Part shown: positions 15,324 through 22,797 of the stretch, in pieces
How positions within the stretch are numbered: position 1 is the first letter of the stretch
Layout: the number at the start of each line of letters is the position of its first letter
Assembly: GCA_937905985.1 (NCBI GenBank)
Contig: CALCWC010000121.1
Coordinates: forward strand, 1-49,804
Reading direction: 5' to 3'
DNA: 49,804 nucleotides
From: an uncultured Verrucomicrobiales bacterium
GTDB lineage: Bacteria; Verrucomicrobiota; Verrucomicrobiia; Verrucomicrobiales; Akkermansiaceae
Made by a program: the position numbers and the translations under genes
The notes under the pieces: model-generated
Told to the model about the DNA's origin: nothing
The model's database searches: none
The model's input: only the letters and a program-made list of their open reading frames with translations

Positions 15324-17353
15324 TGAAAACGTTTTACACAGTAGTACTGCTTCCCCTGATGTTCGGCGTTCTGGATGCCCAGATGGAGCCGGGCAACTAT
15401 GCCATTACCCCGGATCTTTCCGGCAACCACGGCAACAACAAAGCCAACAACAAGAAGCCCCGCAGCTCCCAGTCCAAGAAGGCCCGTGATTCCAGGGCCG
15501 ATGATGAGGAATACGATGACGAGGATGAGAGTGACAGCCGCTCCTCCCGACGTCGCGGTTCAAGTGGCGGTTCCGGTACCACCGACAGCGGCGAGCCGGA
15601 GAACCCCCGCCTCATGGGCTTGGAAATTCCGCTGCTGGACCCTGCGTCCGACACGGTCACCTACAACGGCGGCAAGTTTGATGTGGGCAACAACGCCTTG
15701 GTGCGTGCCCGCTTTGAGAAGTACCTGCAGCAGAACCCCGACGACTCCGCGGAGGCCAAGCGCTACCGCGAGCGTATGGATGACTTGCTGAAGCTCACGC
15801 AGAACAACGCGCGCCAGCACGCGGAGGTGGGCAGCCAGACCCTGCTGCAAATCGGCCGCGGGCTGTATGAAATCAACACGTACTCCGGGGATGCGGGGCA
15901 GTCTGCCACGTTGGCCAGCGCCATTGCCTCCGCACTTGCCGTGCAGTACGCCAACGTTGCTCGAGAGAAGAAGAATGAGCAGCTCACCAAGGAAATCGAC
16001 AAGCTGGTGCGCGATACCAATATCAAGCAGACGCGCAACGAGAACCGCCCCTCCAAGGAGGTGGGTACCGGCCGCCAGCGACACCGCCAGCAGGACACCG
16101 GCAAGTCCAATTCCTTCCTCATTGCCGAGCAGACCGCGGAAATCGCCACCAAGAAAGGCAGCAAGATGAAGAACGATGCCGACAGCGTGGCCGCTCTGGA
16201 GGGCGCCAAGATCAACTATCAGGCCACCCTGGTTTCCTTCCTCTTCCAGCGCCGCTTCGAGCACGCCCTCATCGGCAGCTTCGCCTACCGCCACATCTTC
16301 CGCGAGGGCGACAACAAGCTCAACATCAAGAAGGATTCCCAGGCTGCCAAGGTCTTTGAGAACGGCGCCGGCCTGCCGCCCACCATCAACAGCATCGCCG
16401 CCCTCGCCGCCAATGCCAGGCGCGAGGTGGACCAGAACATGGAGGCCGTTACCAACCTCCTTGCCCAGAACAAGCTCGCAGAGGCCACCCAGCACCTTAT
16501 CGAGGCCGTCGCCATCGGCGAGTACATGCCCAGCGTCGCCACCTTCCCCACGGAGAGCCGCCGCCGCATCGCCGAGTTCTGGACGCTGCGCAAGCGCTCC
16601 CTCACCGCCCTCAACGCCCGCGACTACGGCACGCTGGAGGAAATTGCCGACAAGATGAAGGCGCTGGACGCTGACTTCGACGATTCTCTGGTGCGCACAT
16701 ACTGCGACGGCCGCAAGCTGCAGAGCGACATGTGCCTGCGCAACGCCCGCAAGGCCTTTATGAGCGGCGACGAGGAGGCCGCCACCGAGTACGCGGAGCA
16801 GGCCGCCCTCATCTGGCCGCGCAACCCCAACCTCAAGGAGATGCAGAAGGAGGTGATGAAGCTCGACAACAACGATGCCACCATCAACGAATTCAAGAGC
16901 CTCCTTTCCCGCCACCAGTATCGCACCATCTACGATGAGCGCAGCAAGTTCAAGGTGGTGGCCATCGACCCCGAGCTGGAGAAGCAGTACGAGGACTGCG
17001 TGATGCTCATCGGCACCATTGATGCCATGCTCGCGCAGATTGACGTGGCCGCCAAGCAGGACAAGAAGATGGGCCCCTGCATGGCCTATGAGATGCTGTT
17101 GGACTTCCAGGAGAAGGACGCCCGCTACGCGGAGGATTCCGCGTTCAAGGACGCCGTGGTGCGCTTCAAGGTGGACGCGCAGGAGTTTGTGAAGGCGCTG
17201 GACGAGGCGAAGGTGCAGGAGGACCGCCGCGAGTACGGCTCTGCGCTCGCCAACTACTACCGCGCACAGTGCCTCTGCCTGCCCTCCAACCGCGCCAAGG
17301 AAGGTATCGACCGCATCTCCCAGCTCATCCTGGCTGCCAAGTTCCCGCAGTGA
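15323..17353 (+). CDS. Large secreted alpha-helical protein of unknown function
   Basis: 676 aa. Start taken as the ATG that overlaps the previous TGA by one base rather than a GTG 3 bp earlier. Signal peptide (FYTVVLLPLMFGVLDAQ), then a low-complexity linker rich in Asn/Lys/Ser/Arg/Asp (about 30-90), then mostly helix to the end, with TPR-like patches (EAATEYAEQAALIWPRNPNL, about 490-510; YGSALANYYRAQCL near 640). I do not recognise the family. Overlap with neighbours on both sides (TGATG) indicates translational coupling. A periplasmic scaffold is a guess. Confidence 0.75.
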   Translation: MKTFYTVVLLPLMFGVLDAQMEPGNYAITPDLSGNHGNNKANNKKPRSSQSKKARDSRADDEEYDDEDESDSRSSRRRGSSGGSGTTDSGEPENPRLMGLEIPLLDPASDTVTYNGGKFDVGNNALVRARFEKYLQQNPDDSAEAKRYRERMDDLLKLTQNNARQHAEVGSQTLLQIGRGLYEINTYSGDAGQSATLASAIASALAVQYANVAREKKNEQLTKEIDKLVRDTNIKQTRNENRPSKEVGTGRQRHRQQDTGKSNSFLIAEQTAEIATKKGSKMKNDADSVAALEGAKINYQATLVSFLFQRRFEHALIGSFAYRHIFREGDNKLNIKKDSQAAKVFENGAGLPPTINSIAALAANARREVDQNMEAVTNLLAQNKLAEATQHLIEAVAIGEYMPSVATFPTESRRRIAEFWTLRKRSLTALNARDYGTLEEIADKMKALDADFDDSLVRTYCDGRKLQSDMCLRNARKAFMSGDEEAATEYAEQAALIWPRNPNLKEMQKEVMKLDNNDATINEFKSLLSRHQYRTIYDERSKFKVVAIDPELEKQYEDCVMLIGTIDAMLAQIDVAAKQDKKMGPCMAYEMLLDFQEKDARYAEDSAFKDAVVRFKVDAQEFVKALDEAKVQEDRREYGSALANYYRAQCLCLPSNRAKEGIDRISQLILAAKFPQ

Positions 17354-18225
17354 TGCCTCGGCATGCCGTCACCCGCTTTGCCCCAACGCCCAGCGGCCCG
17401 CTGCACGTGGGGCATTTGCTGGCCGCGCTGGAGGCCCGGCGTGTGGCAGACGAGCTGGGCGGTGCATGCCTGCTGCGCATCGAGGACATCGACCTCCGCT
17501 CGCGCGACCCGCAATGGGTGGAGCTCATGCATGAGGATTTGGCGTGGCTCGGCCTGCGCTTCGATGGCGAGGTGATGTACCAGACCCGCCGCTTTGATGC
17601 CTATGCCGCCGCGCTGGAAAAGCTGCGCGGCATGGGGTTGCTCTACCCCTGCTTCTGTAACCGTGGGGATATCCGAGCCCATGTGGCGGAATCCGGACGC
17701 GCCCCGCACGCCACCCTCGGCTACCTCTACCCCGGTACCTGCAAGCACCTGCCGCCGGATGAGGTGCAGCGCCGCCTGGAAGCCGGGGATGCCCATTGCT
17801 GGCGCATCGACATGGAGCGCGTGCAAGATCTCATCGGCTGCCCGGAGTGGCATGATACCTACCGCGGCACCCAGCGCTGCGTGCCTACGGAATACGGCGA
17901 TGTGGTGCTCGCTCGCAAGGAGCTTCCCTCCAGCTACCACCTGGCCGTGGTGGTGGACGACGCCGCGCAGGGGGTCACCCACGTCACCCGCGGGGAGGAT
18001 TTGTTTGATGCCACGCACATTCACCGCGCGCTGCAGGGCGTACTCGGTCTTCCCACCCCGGAATACATGCACCACGCATTGTTGCGCGACAACGAGGGCA
18101 AGCGCCTGGCCAAGCGCGACGGCGCTCGCTCCCTGCTATCCCTGCGCCAAGCCGGCTACACGCCGCAGCAGGTTATGGATTCCCTCCGCGCGGCCCTGCA
18201 AAACGGCGGCATCTGGGTGTGTTGA
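17353..18225 (+). CDS. gluQ: Glutamyl-Q tRNA(Asp) synthetase
   Basis: 290 aa, the normal size for GluQ (YadB): a glutamyl-tRNA synthetase catalytic core without the anticodon-binding domain. It loads glutamate on queuosine of tRNA-Asp. Visible: TRFAPTPSGPLHVGHLL (HIGH motif), RIEDID, the zinc site CFC...Y...C (about 98-125), and KRLAKRDGA (KMSKS equivalent, about 253-261). Start chosen at the ATG overlapping the upstream TGA; the longer frame upstream is read-through. Pairing with a transporter and two envelope proteins appears incidental. Confidence 0.93.
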   Translation: MPRHAVTRFAPTPSGPLHVGHLLAALEARRVADELGGACLLRIEDIDLRSRDPQWVELMHEDLAWLGLRFDGEVMYQTRRFDAYAAALEKLRGMGLLYPCFCNRGDIRAHVAESGRAPHATLGYLYPGTCKHLPPDEVQRRLEAGDAHCWRIDMERVQDLIGCPEWHDTYRGTQRCVPTEYGDVVLARKELPSSYHLAVVVDDAAQGVTHVTRGEDLFDATHIHRALQGVLGLPTPEYMHHALLRDNEGKRLAKRDGARSLLSLRQAGYTPQQVMDSLRAALQNGGIWVC

Positions 18226-18310
18226 ACGCACCCGTTCCATTTTTTTTCAGAAAGGAAAATAAAACGCGCGCACTCCCGCGCCTACTTTTGTGAAGGGAGA
18301 CGTAAACCTC

Positions 18311-18655
18311 ATGAGTCACAAGTTTTCATTGATGTCTTTGCTGGTGTTGGGTGCCATGGCTTTCATGGTGCAGGATGCATCCGCAAGGATTGTTGTGAGC
18401 GGTAATACCAACCCTGGCGACCGCAACCGCGTGCATCCTGGCAGGTACATCCCGGGCGGCAATCTGCCCGTGTACAGACCTGTCTGCCCGCAGCGCCGGG
18501 TGGTGCCGCCTCCCGCGCCGCGTCCGCGCTACTGCCCTCCGGCACCGCGGCCCAAAGTAAAAAGCCCTGACCGGTACACGGCTGACGGCTATCTGAAGCC
18601 GAGTACCAAGAAGCCGCACCGCGTTCAGGATGGTCCCCTTCGGTCTCGCCGTTGA
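18311..18655 (+). CDS. Small Pro/Arg-rich secreted protein
   Basis: 114 aa from the ATG at 18311, with an AGGGAG ribosome site 11 bp upstream; a longer start at 18290 is less likely. Signal peptide (FSLMSLLVLGAMAFMVQDASA), then a basic, Pro-rich mature part with two Cys residues (VYRPVCPQRR, RPRYCPPAPRP). No known domain. A bidirectional terminator follows. Confidence 0.65.
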   Translation: MSHKFSLMSLLVLGAMAFMVQDASARIVVSGNTNPGDRNRVHPGRYIPGGNLPVYRPVCPQRRVVPPPAPRPRYCPPAPRPKVKSPDRYTADGYLKPSTKKPHRVQDGPLRSRR

Positions 18656-18705
18656 GAGAGAGGTTAGAGACTGAAGTTCTAGCCTAGCCACACACACATA
18701 AGGCG

Positions 18706-18738
18706 AAGCCCCGCTCATTCGTGAGCGGGGCTTTTTTT
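18706..18738. terminator. Bidirectional terminator between convergent genes
   Basis: AAGCCCCGCTC (18706-18716) pairs with GAGCGGGGCTT (18723-18733), followed by T7 on the plus strand. Its left arm overlaps the tatC stop codon, so it serves the small secreted gene and probably tatC. Confidence 0.85.
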
Positions 18739-19773
18739 ATCGCTGCTGCGGGCAAAGAGGATGCACAGCTCGTAGAGCAGGTACATGGGCAGCGCCATGA
18801 TGAGCATGGTTCCCGGATCCGGCGCGGGCGCCAGCACGAGCGCGAGCGACATGCACCCCACCAGCGCGTATGCCCGCGTGCGCCGCATGATATCATAGGA
18901 CAGCACGCCCAGGCGGATGAGCGGAACCACGATGACCGGAAGCTCGAAGATGACGCCGAACACCAGAATGAGCTTGGCGGCGAAGGTGAGGTAGTAGCCG
19001 ATGCGCCAATCGTTGGCTATTCCCATGTCCTGGGAGTAGTTGAAGAAGAAGGAGAGTACCCGCGGCAGCACCAGGAGGTACGAGAACACGCAGCCCCCCA
19101 GGAACAGAAGGAAGCCCCATGCCAGGCATTTGTACACCAGCCGCCGCTCGTGCTCCAGCAAGCCCGGCACTACAAAGCGCAGAAGAAAGTACATCATTAC
19201 GGGAAATGATACAATCAGCCCGCAGAAGAAGGCCAGGCTCAGGGAGAGCATGAACGCCTCCCCCGGCTGGAATGCCCCCATCAGGCGGCTTCCGGTGCGG
19301 GCATCGTCCACGGGTGTCAGGGTGGCTCCGCTTTCATGCAGTTCCCGTTGCAACGGGGTGCGCAGCATGCTGTCCGCCTGGTCCGGCGGCAGGACGCTTG
19401 CGGCGCGGAGCAGGGGAACGGCCTCTGCCAGCTCGCGCTGGCGCGGGGTGAGCTGCGCGGCGAATTGCTGCCGCTCCTGCGGCGGCAGGGCAGGCATGAT
19501 TTCCGCGGCGCTGCGCGCGGTGCGCCAATCGGCGGCATCCACGCCGGAGGGCAGGGTGGTGGCCTCGTACTGTACAGCCAGCTGCTTCACGGGGCGCGTG
19601 AGCACGGCCATCACTTCATCCGTAAAGCAGAAGCAGAGCGCCATGCCCGCCAGCAGCGCCAGCAGCATGGCTATCAGCGTGCGCCGGAACTCCTCCAGGT
19701 GGTCCAGCAGCGTCATATCCTCCCCGCCCGGTGCGCTGGGACGCAGTTTCATCAGCTGGCGCAGGAAAATCAT
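18715..19773 (-). CDS. tatC: Sec-independent translocase TatC with an enlarged first periplasmic loop
   Basis: 352 aa against about 250-260 in typical TatC. Conserved HLEEFRRTLI (about 25-34), TM1 at about 33-50 and LTRPVKQL (58-65) are followed by about 88 extra, Gln/Arg/Ala-rich residues (about 73-162) before the usual FMLSLSLAFFCGLIVSFPV. The remaining five TM helices and the LLEHERR loop are normal. TatC binds twin-arginine signals and builds the Tat pore. The start overlaps the oppF stop (ATGA), so the two form an operon. No tatA/B is in the window. Confidence 0.92.
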   Translation of the reverse strand: MIFLRQLMKLRPSAPGGEDMTLLDHLEEFRRTLIAMLLALLAGMALCFCFTDEVMAVLTRPVKQLAVQYEATTLPSGVDAADWRTARSAAEIMPALPPQERQQFAAQLTPRQRELAEAVPLLRAASVLPPDQADSMLRTPLQRELHESGATLTPVDDARTGSRLMGAFQPGEAFMLSLSLAFFCGLIVSFPVMMYFLLRFVVPGLLEHERRLVYKCLAWGFLLFLGGCVFSYLLVLPRVLSFFFNYSQDMGIANDWRIGYYLTFAAKLILVFGVIFELPVIVVPLIRLGVLSYDIMRRTRAYALVGCMSLALVLAPAPDPGTMLIMALPMYLLYELCILFARSSDKKSPAHE

Positions 19774-20579
19774 CTCAGGAGCGGGGTGGTGGGTATGGCA
19801 GCCAGCAATTCGCGGGTGTAGGGGTGCTTCGGTTCGCGGTACAGGGCGTCTGAATCCGCTGTTTCCACTATCTTGCCCAGGTGCATCACTCCCACGCGGT
19901 CCGACATGTGGCGTACCACCGCCAGATTGTGCGAGATGAACAGGTACGCCAGCCCCAGCTCCTGCTGCACGTCCAGCAGCAGGTTGAGCACCTGCGCCTG
20001 TACTGACACGTCTAGCGAGCTGGTCGGCTCGTCCAGCACCAGCAGCTTGGGCTCCAGCACCAGCGCGCGTGCAATGCCGATGCGCTGCCGCTGGCCGCCG
20101 GAAAACTCGTGCGGGAATTTGTCCGCAGCGGATGCGGGAAGCCCCACCAAATCCAGCAGCTTCAGCATCTGCTCCTCGCGCGATGCGCGCGTGCCGATGC
20201 CCGCCACCTCCAGGGGTTCCGCCACCAGCTGCCGCACATCCATGCGCGGATTCAGAGAATCAGCCGGATCTTGGAACACCATTTGCAGATGGCGGCGCAA
20301 GGGGCGCAGGCGCGCGGTGGAAAGGTGCGTGATGTCACGCCCCATCAGGCGGATGATGCCGGATGTCGGTTCCAACAGCCGCAGGATGCAGCGCGCAAGC
20401 GTGCTCTTGCCGCACCCGCTCTCGCCCACCAGCCCCAGCGTTTCACCCGGCGCAATGGCCAGCGACACGCCGTCCACGGCTTTCATCACGCCCTTGGCGC
20501 GGGAAAGGACGCCGTGTCCCCCCGCGGGAAAGTGCATGCAGAGGTTCTCCACCTCCAGGATGTTTTGCTCCGTGGCCAT
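19770..20579 (-). CDS. oppF: Oligopeptide ABC transporter ATPase, OppF type
   Basis: 269 aa. Walker A GESGCGKST (about 52-60), Q-loop QMVFQDP, signature FSGGQRQRIGIARAL (about 156-170), Walker B LLVLDEPTSSLD (about 176-187), H-loop ISHN, and the C-terminal HPYTRELLAAIP of peptide-transporter ATPases. LSTARLRPLRRHLQMVFQDP is OppF-like rather than OppD-like. It likely serves the OppABC proteins encoded 14 kb away. Overlaps tatC by 4 bp. Confidence 0.9.
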   Translation of the reverse strand: MATEQNILEVENLCMHFPAGGHGVLSRAKGVMKAVDGVSLAIAPGETLGLVGESGCGKSTLARCILRLLEPTSGIIRLMGRDITHLSTARLRPLRRHLQMVFQDPADSLNPRMDVRQLVAEPLEVAGIGTRASREEQMLKLLDLVGLPASAADKFPHEFSGGQRQRIGIARALVLEPKLLVLDEPTSSLDVSVQAQVLNLLLDVQQELGLAYLFISHNLAVVRHMSDRVGVMHLGKIVETADSDALYREPKHPYTRELLAAIPTTPLLR

Positions 20580-20591
20580 CTACTGCGGGGC

Positions 20592-20633
20592 ATTCTACCA
20601 CGCCTCGCGCGGAATGACAATTTCCAATTGTCA
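20592..20633 (-). promoter_or_regulatory. oppF-tatC promoter with palindrome over the -35
   Basis: On the minus strand: TTGTCA (20620-20615), 17 bp, TAGAAT (20597-20592). The -35 is half of a perfect hairpin TGACAATT/AATTGTCA (20615-20622/20626-20633), which could be an operator. The sequence also resembles the AATTGAC/GTCAATT ends of the MITE at 24906-25030. Confidence 0.55.
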
Positions 20634-20675
20634 ACGCGCAGGCAAGATACGCAGGTAATCGCGGGAGCGGCCTCG

Positions 20676-21101
20676 TCAGTGGACGAAGGGTGCCAAAGCC
20701 TGCAGCAGGGTTTCAGACCCATAGCATTCCTTGTCCAGCACCGTTGCCATGGCCGTACGGAGCTCCGCCATGGCGGGTTTGGCTTGCGCTGCAAACAGCG
20801 CGCGCTGCGCCGCAGCGGCATCTGGTGCAAGCTGCGGCAGGTTCTTGGATGCCTGCATCAGCTCCTTGTTGCGCGCCACAAGCTCCGTCACCTTGGGAGC
20901 GGCGGCATCCGCCGTGGCGGTGTCGGTGATGCCCTTGAGGGTTTCCGTGAGTTTGTTGACGTTGGCAATGAGATCTTTCACGAAGGCGGCGTGCTGTGCC
21001 TCCGGCGTGGTGGCTTCCGCTGTGGGTGCGGCTGCGGGTCCCTGCGCTTCGGCTGACATGCAGAGAAGCATGCCCGTGACAATGATGGTTGCTATCTTCA
21101 T
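20676..21101 (-). CDS. Secreted CYGSE-domain protein (single domain)
   Basis: 141 aa from MKIATI; the longer frame upstream passes through a terminator and is rejected. Signal peptide ends at AEAQ. One helical domain: LIANVNKLTETLKGITDTATADAAAP at the front, KVTELVARNKEL in the middle and KECYGSETLLQALAPFV at the end. The same pattern recurs in the two genes upstream. I do not recognise a database family. It has its own promoter, so it can be expressed apart from the other two. Confidence 0.75.
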   Translation of the reverse strand: MKIATIIVTGMLLCMSAEAQGPAAAPTAEATTPEAQHAAFVKDLIANVNKLTETLKGITDTATADAAAPKVTELVARNKELMQASKNLPQLAPDAAAAQRALFAAQAKPAMAELRTAMATVLDKECYGSETLLQALAPFVH

Positions 21102-21128
21102 GATAAAAAATCCAAAGTGATTGCTCGT

Positions 21129-21157
21129 ATTTTGCACCTCACCCCTCTGCCGGTCAA
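21129..21157 (-). promoter_or_regulatory. Promoter of the single-domain CYGSE gene
   Basis: On the minus strand: TTGACC (21157-21152), 17 bp, CAAAAT (21134-21129), 28 bp before the ATG. Confidence 0.55.
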
Positions 21158-21194
21158 GAAAGAAAAGGGGCATGCCGAGTGCGCGGCATGCCCC
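21158..21194 (-). terminator. Terminator after the second CYGSE gene
   Basis: GGGGCATGCC (21167-21176) pairs perfectly with GGCATGCCCC (21185-21194). On the minus strand it is followed by TTTTCTTTC. Confidence 0.75.
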
Positions 21195-21223
21195 ATGGAT
21201 TGATATAAAACGAGATATATGTT

Positions 21224-21676
21224 TTAGTTGGCATCCACCGGTGCGCCGTCCTGCGGGCCGGGACCAACGGCAACGATGGTGGAGAGGGCGGCCTCCAGCT
21301 CCTTGCAACCGTAGCATGCGGGATCCATCATCATGAGCACGGCCACCTTGCCCAGACCCTGGGCGATGGTTTCCTCCGCGCCGCTCTGCTTGATCTTCTC
21401 GGAGATGGCCTGCTCGATTTCGGAGCTGGGCTTGCCGAGGACCTTGGCTTCCTCCTCCACGGCCTTGATTTCGTCGAGGGCGGCCTGCACCTGGGGCACG
21501 GCTGCTTCGGCGGTGGCCTTGTCGGTCACGGGCTCCACGGCCTTGCCAAGCTCGGTGATGGCGGCCACCTGGCGTTCCATCAGCTGGGAGTACTTGGCCA
21601 GCTCGGCGGAGTCCGCAAATGCCGGGGCTACCATGACCACGGCGGCGAATACTGTAGCAATTGCGTTCTTAATCAT
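21224..21676 (-). CDS. Secreted CYGSE-like protein (CYGC variant)
   Basis: 150 aa. Signal peptide (AIATVFAAVVMVAPAFA). The domain matches its neighbours: VAAITELGKAVEPVTDKATAEAAVP, then a charged helical spacer (EIKAVEEEAKVLGKPSSEIEQ) and MMMDPACYGCKELEAALSTIV. Here the SE of CYGSE is CK, giving a CYGC pair. It starts 21 bp after the stop of the two-domain gene and ends at a terminator, so the two form one transcript. Confidence 0.75.
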   Translation of the reverse strand: MIKNAIATVFAAVVMVAPAFADSAELAKYSQLMERQVAAITELGKAVEPVTDKATAEAAVPQVQAALDEIKAVEEEAKVLGKPSSEIEQAISEKIKQSGAEETIAQGLGKVAVLMMMDPACYGCKELEAALSTIVAVGPGPQDGAPVDAN

Positions 21677-21697
21677 ATTTGGGTATGGGGTGGGGTG

Positions 21698-22723
21698 TTA
21701 CTGCTGCACGGGGGCGAGGATGGCGGAGGGAGCCTCTTCCACGTCGTCTTCTTCATCGTATTCCTGATTGTATGCAGGCTGCGGGGCGGGGGCGGGAGCC
21801 GCCTGGGGCTGGGCCTCGGGCTGAGCCTGCGGCTCGGCGGCGGGCTGTTCCTCTGCGGGCTGGGCTTCCTCCTGAATTTCCTCCACGGTCACAATCTTGG
21901 CAAGCGTGTTGGAGAGGGCTTCAGAGCCGTACAGGGCGGGCTCTGCCTGCAGCAGGGCTTCCAAGATGTCGGAGAGCGTGTTGATTTCTTCGGTCTGTGC
22001 AATTTGCACGCCCACAAAATCCGCCAGCTCGTCGGAGTTCTCTGCCAGGTCGTACAGCGGCAGTATGGTGGCAATCACCTGCTCCGCCTGCGGGGCGGCG
22101 GCATTGGCAGATGCCAGGTCGTGTACGCCTTCAAGCACGGTGGCCAGGTTGCGGTAGCCCGCCAGAATGGCGTCTGCCGTCTGCTGGGCGGCGTTGTTCT
22201 GGGGATTGACTGCCTGGGGCTGCGGCTGGGGTTCCGGCTGCTGCACCTCGGGCTGGGGCTGCGGCTGGGGTTCCGGTTGAGCCTGAGGAGCCGGCTGCTC
22301 GGTGAGCTGTCCATGGTGAATGGTGACCACGGGAGCCAGGGCCTTGAGCATGGCCTCGGAGCCATAGCAGGGATTGGTGTTCATGAGCATGGGCATGAGC
22401 GCGTTCACCTGCGCCTGGCGCATGGCCTCGATGTCCTGCACGAAGTCCGGGGCGTACCCCGCAAGGTCGTTGAGCAGCTTGAGCTGCACGATGATTTCTC
22501 CCACCTCGCGGGCGGCGGCATCCGCGCTTGCCTTGTCGGTGATGCCTTGCAGCACGTCCACAAGGGCATTGGTGGTGATTCCCATCTGGTTGATGATGCT
22601 CTGGGCGGCGGAGATGGGTACATGCTTCTGCTGTTGCTGGGCGGGCTGGGGCTGCACGGGCTGCTGGGCAATCGCCGGCATGCATGCGAGCGCTGTCAGT
22701 GTCAGGATGGTTTGGGTCTTCAT
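21698..22723 (-). CDS. Secreted two-domain CYGSE protein with Pro/Gln linker
   Basis: 341 aa. Signal peptide (ILTLTALACMPAIAQ), a Pro/Gln stretch, domain 1 (about 38-137: NALVDVLQGITDKASADAAA ... NPCYGSEAMLKALAPVV), a long linker of Pro-Gln-Pro repeats (about 143-175), domain 2 (about 182-295: LATVLEGVHDLASANAAAPQ ... EPALYGSEALSNTLAKIV, with Cys replaced by Leu), and a Pro/Ala/Glu-rich tail. It is a clear internal duplication of the unit in the two following genes. Function unknown; export and extended linkers suggest an envelope or surface role. Confidence 0.78.
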   Translation of the reverse strand: MKTQTILTLTALACMPAIAQQPVQPQPAQQQQKHVPISAAQSIINQMGITTNALVDVLQGITDKASADAAAREVGEIIVQLKLLNDLAGYAPDFVQDIEAMRQAQVNALMPMLMNTNPCYGSEAMLKALAPVVTIHHGQLTEQPAPQAQPEPQPQPQPEVQQPEPQPQPQAVNPQNNAAQQTADAILAGYRNLATVLEGVHDLASANAAAPQAEQVIATILPLYDLAENSDELADFVGVQIAQTEEINTLSDILEALLQAEPALYGSEALSNTLAKIVTVEEIQEEAQPAEEQPAAEPQAQPEAQPQAAPAPAPQPAYNQEYDEEDDVEEAPSAILAPVQQ

Positions 22724-22755
22724 AATGTGAAAACGATGGATGTTGATATGTTGCT

Positions 22756-22784
22756 ATTCTGCGCGGCTTTCCGTTGGATGTCAA
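22756..22784 (-). promoter_or_regulatory. Promoter of the two-gene CYGSE operon
   Basis: On the minus strand: TTGACA (22784-22779), 17 bp, CAGAAT (22761-22756), about 32 bp before the ATG at 22723. Confidence 0.55.
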
Positions 22785-22797
22785 GCAGATAACGCGT

